NCBI GenBank assembly: GCA_027310825.1
Contig: DAIDAC010000001.1
Location: 1 to 64,000, forward strand
Source of the DNA: Candidatus Micrarchaeaceae archaeon
GTDB taxonomy: Archaea > Micrarchaeota > Micrarchaeia > Micrarchaeales > Micrarchaeaceae
DNA: 64,000 nucleotides
Reading direction: 5' to 3'
Below are positions 59,278-64,000 of the stretch, one piece after another. The notes under the pieces are model-generated. The model ran no database searches. It saw only the letters and a program-made list of their open reading frames with translations, and was not told the DNA's origin. Position numbers and translations under genes: made by a program. How positions within the stretch are numbered: the stretch's first letter is position 1; every line of letters begins with the position of its first letter.

Positions 59278-59571
59278 CTAATGTCTTAGTGATGGTGTTT
59301 TCTTCTTGGCGTTGACCTCGGCGTTGTATTCGAGGGAAAGCTCCAACGCCTCCACCACATTCTTTTCTAATTCCTTCATGGTACCACCTGTGGTTGTAAC
59401 GTGAACCTTTAGATCCCCTTTTTCGTAATTAATTATACCACCGAAACTATCTTTTCCATCTATGGTTTCATGTAAAACCTTAACTGGGAATATGACGTGC
59501 CCTACCTGCACAAAGTAACGTTTTGTACCCTTGTATTCTACTGTAGCTAATCTCATTATCTCACGCGTCAA
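59278..59571 (-). CDS. HicB-like antitoxin
   Basis: 97 residues. The order of segments (RYFVQVGHVIFPVKVLHETI, then GGTMKELEKNVVEALELSLE) matches the partial RNase-H-like fold of HicB antitoxins, in which GxTxEEaxxnvxEAlxl is conserved. It overlaps hicA by 4 nt (ATGA). The usual C-terminal DNA-binding domain is absent, so it would be a short HicB. Confidence 0.7.
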   Translation of the reverse strand: MTREIMRLATVEYKGTKRYFVQVGHVIFPVKVLHETIDGKDSFGGIINYEKGDLKVHVTTTGGTMKELEKNVVEALELSLEYNAEVNAKKKTPSLRH

Positions 59572-59918
59572 AGATATTTCTTAACATCATTGTTGAAGTC
59601 CAATTTAAGTTGCTTCATTATGCTTCTTAGAAGTTTCGCTGATAGCGGTTCATCGTGCATCGGAATCACACCAGTACGAATAATGCCATTTTCATCCCTT
59701 CTCTTTAAAATCACATGACTGCCCTTTTGTCTTACCTGTTCACAACCAAGGTCATTAGTCAATACATTTTTGAGTGCTCTCGGAGTGACAACCGTTTCTG
59801 TAGGCTTTGCGCCCTCCCTGTCCTGCCTAAGCAACTGCTTCTCTCTCTGCGTTACGACGTGCCCCGTTATAGGCACTGTTTTCGACACTGGACCCCACCC
59901 AGTAATAATATACGTCAT
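59568..59918 (-). CDS. HicA-like mRNA interferase toxin
   Basis: 116 residues. The C-terminal ~60 residues form a double-stranded-RNA-binding-like HicA fold: CEQVRQKGSHVILKRRDENG, with the catalytic-type GSH, then VIPMHDEPLSAKLLRSIMKQ. The N-terminal ~45 residues are an extra segment not usual for HicA (~60-85 residues), so the true start may be further in. A TATA-like TCTATAAATATTTCC lies ~15 nt before the ATG. Toxin before antitoxin is the normal hicAB order. Confidence 0.72.
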   Translation of the reverse strand: MTYIITGWGPVSKTVPITGHVVTQREKQLLRQDREGAKPTETVVTPRALKNVLTNDLGCEQVRQKGSHVILKRRDENGIIRTGVIPMHDEPLSAKLLRSIMKQLKLDFNNDVKKYL

Positions 59919-60004
59919 AGGAAATATTTATAGATGTCTTTTGCGTACGTTTATAGAAGGAAATCGGAGTTCTGAATAGCAGGATGGATGCTATTCCATA
60001 AAAG

Positions 60005-60031
60005 TAAAAATGGCAGGATTTGAACCCGCGA
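60005..60031 (-). other. tRNA 3'-end remnant (T arm), possible attachment site
   Basis: On the minus strand, GTCGCGGGTTCAAATCC and then TGCCA form a perfect T arm (GCGGG / TTCAAAT / CCTGC). The matching acceptor, D arm and anticodon arm are not found beside it. A lone T arm and 3' end is the footprint left by tRNA-targeting integrases. Confidence 0.5.
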
Positions 60032-60069
60032 CTTTTTTCGACGACAAGACTTTTCTTGCTGAAAGGCCT

Positions 60070-60106
60070 CTCGACGACAAATTCTGGTGATGGCGGGGGC
60101 GCTATT
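60070..60106. repeat. GC-rich element, copy c
   Basis: TCGACGACAAATTCTGGTGA followed by TGGCGGGGGCGC. The left half is inverted relative to the GTCGTC of copies a and b, and the right half is the same. It lies 40 nt from the tRNA remnant. Confidence 0.55.
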
Positions 60107-60181
60107 CAGCCCACTTTGCCCGTGTAAAACCGATAGCAATTAATATACATTGATATTCTTCGATATCAGTCCAATCGAGCT

Positions 60182-60220
60182 AGTCCACCTTAAAGTCCAC
60201 TTGGACCGATGTGGACTAAA
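60182..60220 (+). repeat. dispersed ~38-bp repeat, copy 5
   Basis: AGTCCACCTTAAAGTCCAC followed by TTGGACCGATGTGGACTA. Full-length, with both terminal GTCCAC and GTGGAC. Confidence 0.75.
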
Positions 60221-60251
60221 ACAATAAATATGCCATCTGTCCTATTCTCTT

Positions 60252-60614
60252 ATGTCAGATTTAGTTTACCCTACCACAGACGAGATAATCAAGATTAACA
60301 AGCGGTTGGGAGAAAATGGCACTTTGGTCAATGAGAGTAACCTAAAGTCAGTATGTGAAAAGGCAGAATATTCAAAGTCAATAGAAGAGGCAGCAACGAC
60401 TTATTTGTATGACTTCATTCATGCGCACCCATTTCTCAACGGGAATAAAAGAACGGCATTCCATACAATGCTGTATTTTCTCGAGTTGAATAAGAGAAAG
60501 TTTAAATATAAGACCGGCTATGAATATAATGTAGAAGAGCTTGTGTACGGAATTGCTATAGATGCGATTAAACGGCCACAAGTTAAGAAATTCATTGAAG
60601 ATGGTTTGATATGA
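60252..60614 (+). CDS. Doc-type Fic toxin (death-on-curing)
   Basis: 120 residues. FIHAHPFLNGNKRTAFHTM carries the Doc motif (HPFxxGNKRT), whose last residues differ from the Fic HxFx(D/E)GNGRxxR. Doc proteins phosphorylate EF-Tu in bacteria. Doc normally has an upstream Phd antitoxin; none is here. Downstream is a 51-residue basic protein overlapping by 4 nt. Upstream is repeat copy 5. Confidence 0.88.
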   Translation: MSDLVYPTTDEIIKINKRLGENGTLVNESNLKSVCEKAEYSKSIEEAATTYLYDFIHAHPFLNGNKRTAFHTMLYFLELNKRKFKYKTGYEYNVEELVYGIAIDAIKRPQVKKFIEDGLI

Positions 60615-60766
60615 TCCACAAGGAGTTCAATGCGATAGTGAGCAGGAACCTCAAAATCTGGAGGAAGCTTACTGAGAGGTTGGCAAACGAGAGGCTGGCC
60701 AAGAAGCTCAGGAATGGCGAGCTTACTGTAAGCAAGCTGAAGCATGATGTAATAGCAGCACACTAA
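60611..60766 (+). CDS. small basic protein downstream of doc, possible antitoxin
   Basis: 51 residues, ATG within the doc stop (ATGA overlap). It is helical and rich in Lys/Arg: SRNLKIWRKLTERLANERL, then KKLRNGELTVSKLKHD. There is no Phd or HTH motif. Tight coupling to doc suggests a partner, though the order toxin then antitoxin would be reversed. Short length makes the function uncertain. Confidence 0.5.
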   Translation: MIHKEFNAIVSRNLKIWRKLTERLANERLAKKLRNGELTVSKLKHDVIAAH

Positions 60767-60782
60767 TCCTTCTTAGCTTAAG

Positions 60783-60820
60783 CAAGTCCACCTGGAAGTC
60801 CAGCTCAATCGATGTTGACA
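60783..60820 (+). repeat. dispersed ~38-bp repeat, copy 6
   Basis: CAAGTCCACCTGGAAGTCC followed by AGCTCAATCGATGTTGAC. Nearly the same as copy 7 with an altered right end. Confidence 0.7.
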
Positions 60821-60845
60821 TCAAACATTCTCAGCCTAAATGCAT

Positions 60846-61625
60846 TCAGTATCCATTTCGGAGTTGAAGCCCGGGAAGAAAGTCCTCTCTAAGAAATCTA
60901 CCGACTTGAGTGCTGGAAGGTTCTGTTACAACAAGAACTAATCTGGCACAAAAATCTGGTGGATAATATCCCAAAGTAACCGCCTGTTTATCTGCATCCC
61001 CATAAACCACCACTGGACCTACGCTTGCCACTTCGCTAATCCAGGCCATGGCTGCTCTTTCCGGGTAGTTCTTCCTCAACCCGTCCATTACTGCTCTGTC
61101 CACTTCTTCAAATGTTCCATCTTCATTAAGCTCGCACCACTTTGATCGTTCTGGTGCTTTTGTGCTAATCCTCAGGGTTTCCATGTCTGGCATTATAATC
61201 ACTTCTTCAGGTCCTTCCACTATCGCCTTCGGGACAAAGGTTAGCAATGTACAATTGGTTCCATCTGGGAGCTCATTGAGATCTAGTTTTATCCTCCTTC
61301 CTCTGCTGTCACATTCGTCCGAGGCAAATATACCCCTGCTAAAAACTTTACCAAGTCCTGAGGTAGCTGCCCACTCCCTAGCAAAGTACTGCTTTTTACC
61401 GAAGTTCTGGTCATTTTCAACTATCATTGCGTGCCTGATCTCAAGTAGAGAAGCTTGTCTGAGCGCAGCCGCAACTGAAGATCTAAGTCCAAAAGGACCA
61501 GGACCGCCATGCTGACCATCCTGCTGCCATGCAGTTATCGCATTGGTTCTCATGGCCACTATCAAACCGCGTGACTCATTCAAAACTGTTGCGTCCTCTT
61601 TTGCACGTATGGAATTTGTTGCCAT
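60846..61625 (-). CDS. hypothetical protein divergent from TrmB regulator
   Basis: 259 residues from ATG 61625, which follows GGTGAGAAA. It is soluble, alpha/beta, without known motif. Segments include RSSVAAALRQASLLEIRHAM, VEGPEEVIIMPDMETLR and GPVVVYGDADKQAV. The GxPF-like GGPGPFGLR and PPDFCARLVLVVTEPSS stretches look conserved in character. It shares its promoter region with the TrmB gene, so TrmB probably controls it. Not recognised. Confidence 0.6.
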   Translation of the reverse strand: MATNSIRAKEDATVLNESRGLIVAMRTNAITAWQQDGQHGGPGPFGLRSSVAAALRQASLLEIRHAMIVENDQNFGKKQYFAREWAATSGLGKVFSRGIFASDECDSRGRRIKLDLNELPDGTNCTLLTFVPKAIVEGPEEVIIMPDMETLRISTKAPERSKWCELNEDGTFEEVDRAVMDGLRKNYPERAAMAWISEVASVGPVVVYGDADKQAVTLGYYPPDFCARLVLVVTEPSSTQVGRFLREDFLPGLQLRNGY

Positions 61626-61653
61626 TTTCTCACCTTTTACTTCAATATATATT

Positions 61654-61667
61654 ATGAAGTTCTTCAT
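61654..61667. promoter_or_regulatory. palindromic operator 1 of TrmB region
   Basis: ATGAAG-TT-CTTCAT, a perfect 6-bp palindrome with 2-nt centre in an AT-rich spacer between the divergent genes. A likely site for the TrmB protein. Confidence 0.5.
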
Positions 61668-61683
61668 ATTAATAAGTTATTAT

Positions 61684-61696
61684 TCACTATAAGTGA
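61684..61696. promoter_or_regulatory. palindromic operator 2 of TrmB region
   Basis: TCACT-ATA-AGTGA, ending 4 nt before the TrmB ATG. Binding here would block its own start, which suggests autoregulation. Confidence 0.5.
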
Positions 61697-61699
61697 TTA

Positions 61700-62455
61700 A
61701 TGACATTAATAGACGACCTTAAAACTGCCGGTTTGAGTGAATATGAGGCGAAGGTGTACCAGTCTCTGCTTCAGGGCGGAGAACAGACAGGTAGACAGGC
61801 TTCCGAAAAATCAGGCGTGCCCAAAACACGGGTTTTTGACACATTGGAGAGGCTCAAGGAAAAGGGTCTAGTTCAACTGGTCTCGCAAAGGCCATTGCTC
61901 TGGAGCCCATTAAAGCCTGAAGTCGGTATAAAACTGTTCATTGAACGGAGGATAGAGAGTTACAACCAGATAGAAAGGCAATTATTGGAAACTACAAAGA
62001 AGATTCAACGACTGCCAGAAGAGCGTATTGAAGAGAAGTTGATAACAGTTAGCGGTTTTGAAGCTGTATTCTCTTTGATAACAGACGCTTACAAGAAGGC
62101 TATGAAGAGCATCGTTGTCTACTCCGTAGGTGAAAAGATACCATATAGCGCTGAGGTGGAGGCAGCACGGGCCATAAAACGTGGCGTAGATTATAGAATG
62201 ATTGCCACAAAGTACGATGAGGAAAACAAAGAGATATTAGAGCGTTGGATTAAGGATGGCTGGAAGATAAAGCACTTTAAGGGATCGATGGAATATACTT
62301 TTGTCGCGGTCGACAGCAAGCATCTCATAATAGTAGTAAAGAATCCAGTAGTGAAAAATGAACGTATGGCGATATTGTTTGAGAATCCTGATCTTACTCA
62401 TGCTCTGACGGAGTATTTTGGTTTGGTGTGGAAGAAAGCGAAGTCTGTCAGATGA
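61700..62455 (+). CDS. TrmB family transcriptional regulator
   Basis: 251 residues. The winged helix is at ~15-70 (LSEYEAKVYQSLLQGGEQTG, then VPKTRVFDTLERLKEKGLVQ), the TrmB N-terminal pattern. A coiled helix (~85-115) links it to a C-terminal domain of TrmB/phospholipase-D-like type (FEAVFSLITDAYKKAMKSIV, YRMIATKYDEENKE, HFKGSMEYTFVAVDSKHLII). TrmB proteins sense sugars and control transport or metabolism. It is divergent from the hypothetical gene at 60846-61625, with palindromes between. Confidence 0.88.
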   Translation: MTLIDDLKTAGLSEYEAKVYQSLLQGGEQTGRQASEKSGVPKTRVFDTLERLKEKGLVQLVSQRPLLWSPLKPEVGIKLFIERRIESYNQIERQLLETTKKIQRLPEERIEEKLITVSGFEAVFSLITDAYKKAMKSIVVYSVGEKIPYSAEVEAARAIKRGVDYRMIATKYDEENKEILERWIKDGWKIKHFKGSMEYTFVAVDSKHLIIVVKNPVVKNERMAILFENPDLTHALTEYFGLVWKKAKSVR

Positions 62456-62511
62456 TATCCTTTCCTATTAATTAATATCATACCGCCACAGGATGTGGCG
62501 TTCACTTTAGG

Positions 62512-62550
62512 TTTGTCGTCGATTTGTCGTCGGGGATGGCGGGGGCGTTC
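62512..62550. repeat. GC-rich element, copy b
   Basis: TTTGTCGTCGATTTGTCGTC followed by GGGGATGGCGGGGGCGTTC, with an internal direct repeat of TTTGTCGTC. Matches copy a. Confidence 0.65.
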
Positions 62551-62624
62551 ATTGATGGTGATGCTCGATGTACCAACGCTATGCTTTAATATCTAAGAAT
62601 AGTGTTCGATATTGGTCCAGAAGG

Positions 62625-62662
62625 GCAAGTCCACCTGGAAGTCCAGCTGGATCGATGTGGAC
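62625..62662 (+). repeat. dispersed ~38-bp repeat, copy 7
   Basis: CAAGTCCACCTGGAAGTCCA followed by GCTGGATCGATGTGGAC. This is the most regular copy, with perfect GTCCAC/GTGGAC ends. It is 75 nt after GC-rich element b. Confidence 0.8.
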
Positions 62663-62664
62663 AA

Positions 62665-62868
62665 TCACGGTCTAAGTAGATACTCTCTATACTGGGGAGT
62701 GTTCCTAATTAGTTCACGGGCTCTTTCCCGTCTTTCCGCCTTCCCTCGTTCTAGGTCGGCCTCGACTTTGTTGAACCATTCCCTTCGTTCTGGAGGAACC
62801 GCGAACAGACTAGCCGGGTCGATTACGTGTCTTACTACCTTAACATCCTTCTTCGTCCAATCCCTCAT
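62665..62868 (-). CDS. small hypothetical protein
   Basis: 67 residues from ATG 62868. Charged: VVRHVIDPASLFAVPPERRE, then helical EADLERGKAERRERARELIR. A longer frame to 63027 overlaps the ATPase gene and looks non-coding. The ribosome site is weak. Function unknown. Confidence 0.5.
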   Translation of the reverse strand: MRDWTKKDVKVVRHVIDPASLFAVPPERREWFNKVEADLERGKAERRERARELIRNTPQYREYLLRP

Positions 62869-62923
62869 GCTATGATGTTTCACATAAGATAATTTAAACT
62901 TTCCGTGCCCGAGCGGAGCAGGG

Positions 62924-64000
62924 CTAATACAGGAATCCAAACAGAAACAATGGTATTTTGTTTTCGCTGGCTGCCAGGCCGTCGAGTGCCAGATAGTCTG
63001 CCTTTGCAAATTTCTTATTCGCGCCACCTACCTCTATTATTTTCCCTTCAACATTGAAATCAGGGGTCTTCTCGCCGCGCGCGGTTTTGAAATAGCATAT
63101 AGAATCTGTGTGATTCACTAGAAATTCTTCCCTAACCACTCCAATATTTAATGGGATCTTTCTCATCTGATTAAGCACATACCTAAATGGTGGTCTGATG
63201 TATATTTTGGGTTCTTTCTGCTGTTTCCCACCGCATGGTAAAAGTGTTCTGAGAAGACCAACTTTCACTAAATCTTCAATCAACTTTATTACGGTTGATT
63301 TATTTAGCCCCAAACTGTTTGCTAAGTTGGAGTAGTTTGTCTCATACGGTCCTGATGCTGCTATCTCAAACAATATTTTGTAAATATCATTTTCGATCTT
63401 CACGTCTATGCTTCTCAGATATGCCAGATCAACAGTGACTATCTTATCGATGCTGTTTTCAGCGGCTTTTAGAAGGTCTTCACTTTTACCATCGTACAGC
63501 ACCCCACCATATTGCATGTATTCTTCCAGGTAAATCTTCCACTTAGAATTTGTAAATGCCAGCTCTTTCCTGCTTTTTTCATTGAAGAGGTCTTTTATTT
63601 TAACTGGTTCAATATTTGCGCCTCTCTTGATGTTCAGATACTCTCTGAATGAAGCAGGTTTTAACTCATAAATTAACGCTCTTCTGCTGAGATCGGCACC
63701 TTTCCTAAGCTCAAAAGATGATGAACCTGTGAAAAAGATGTTCAACCCACCCTCATCGTACAGCGTCTTTAGGTCAACCGTCCAGTCAGGGCGGGTATGT
63801 ATTTCATCTATGAAAAGATTAGTATAACCTTTATCTCTCGCATATGAGGCAATCTCATAAATGCTATATTTTACGAGCTCCTTCGCGTCAGCTGGTATAT
63901 AGAGCGCGTTTTGCTTCTCTGCAGCGAGCTGTAAGAGCATGATAGTTTTGCCAACACCCCGTAGGCCATGTATTCCCCTATAGAAATTGCCATCTGCATC
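62924..64000 (-). CDS. AAA ATPase with DUF4143-type C-terminus (5' end outside window)
   Basis: The frame is open to the right edge. Walker A is GLRGVGKT near the edge (codons at ~63943-63966), and Walker B is TNLFIDEIH with sensor FFTGSSSFEL. The C-terminal half has a winged helix (ANSLGLNKSTVIKLIEDLVK) and then the DUF4143-like DPD-type nuclease-fold region, with CYFKTARGEKTPDFNVEGKI holding D and E/K residues. These archaeal ATPases are common, mobile and of unclear function. Confidence 0.82.
   Translation of the reverse strand, partial: DADGNFYRGIHGLRGVGKTIMLLQLAAEKQNALYIPADAKELVKYSIYEIASYARDKGYTNLFIDEIHTRPDWTVDLKTLYDEGGLNIFFTGSSSFELRKGADLSRRALIYELKPASFREYLNIKRGANIEPVKIKDLFNEKSRKELAFTNSKWKIYLEEYMQYGGVLYDGKSEDLLKAAENSIDKIVTVDLAYLRSIDVKIENDIYKILFEIAASGPYETNYSNLANSLGLNKSTVIKLIEDLVKVGLLRTLLPCGGKQQKEPKIYIRPPFRYVLNQMRKIPLNIGVVREEFLVNHTDSICYFKTARGEKTPDFNVEGKIIEVGGANKKFAKADYLALDGLAASENKIPLFLFGFLY

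Noticed and set aside
52321-62662. Dispersed repeats considered as a CRISPR array
   Set aside because: Copies are hundreds to thousands of bases apart with genes between and no cas genes.

Overview
The window is archaeal. Archaeal or archaeal-type genes include a proteasome beta subunit, a KH/beta-CASP termination nuclease (aCPSF1 type), TFB, a TFS-like factor, a histone, a TRAM protein, ribosomal protein L40e, archaeal-type ThrRS, a Hel308-type helicase, DUF2666 and a TrmB regulator. TATA boxes lie about 26 nt before leaderless starts, and many internal operon genes have a GGTGAN ribosome site. Small gene size, tight packing, class III-like signal peptides of the 'SAMEYLMTYGWAIL' kind with LamG domains, and a bacterial-type GrpE-DnaK-DnaJ operon suggest a DPANN lineage, most likely Micrarchaeota. 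The lineage is an inference.

Region 1 (1-5.2 kb, minus strand) is a tight operon with mostly overlapping genes: radical-SAM-like enzyme, thymidylate-kinase-like enzyme, membrane GT2 glycosyltransferase, CYTH phosphatase-like protein, methyltransferase and P-loop kinase. A TFS-like gene lies upstream. Region 2 (5.6-11.5 kb, plus strand) is a four-gene operon that I do not recognise. Its first gene has a winged helix behind a possible class I aminoacyl-tRNA-synthetase-like domain. Three tandem paralogues follow, sharing an 'LPPxxNYF' block and a C-terminal 'PVIKDGHHR' motif like that of ParB/DGQHR proteins; the first also carries a Nudix domain. This is the best candidate for an undescribed system.

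Region 3 (11.5-45.3 kb) is mostly core genome. It holds HMG-CoA synthase, DUF2666, L40e, TrpRS, a lipid-linked sugar flippase, tRNA-Thr(TGT), a MazG-like protein, a DEAD-box helicase, an intein-bearing UDP-sulfoquinovose synthase, CysRS, ThrRS, Pcm, the heat-shock operon with its own winged-helix regulator, aCPSF1, PsmB, TFB, a Hel308-type helicase, an acetyltransferase and a histone. Flippase, sulfoquinovose synthase and Thr/Ser-rich surface proteins fit a glycosylated cell surface.

Region 4 (45.3-57 kb) is a surface and envelope section. It has two duplicated pilin-like LamG genes, BofA-like and VirB2-like membrane proteins, an RNase P RNA gene between them, thioredoxin, DUF218, an RnfD/NqrB-like protein, a copper-ATPase cassette with two tiny genes, and a secreted beta-propeller protein.

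Region 5 (52-64 kb) is a plastic island. It carries seven copies of a ~38-bp repeat, a fic gene flanked by IR-bounded 48-bp repeats, hicAB, doc, three copies of a second GC-rich element, a tRNA T-arm remnant, a TrmB regulator with palindromic operators, and a DUF4143-type ATPase cut by the window edge. No rRNA gene or CRISPR array was seen.
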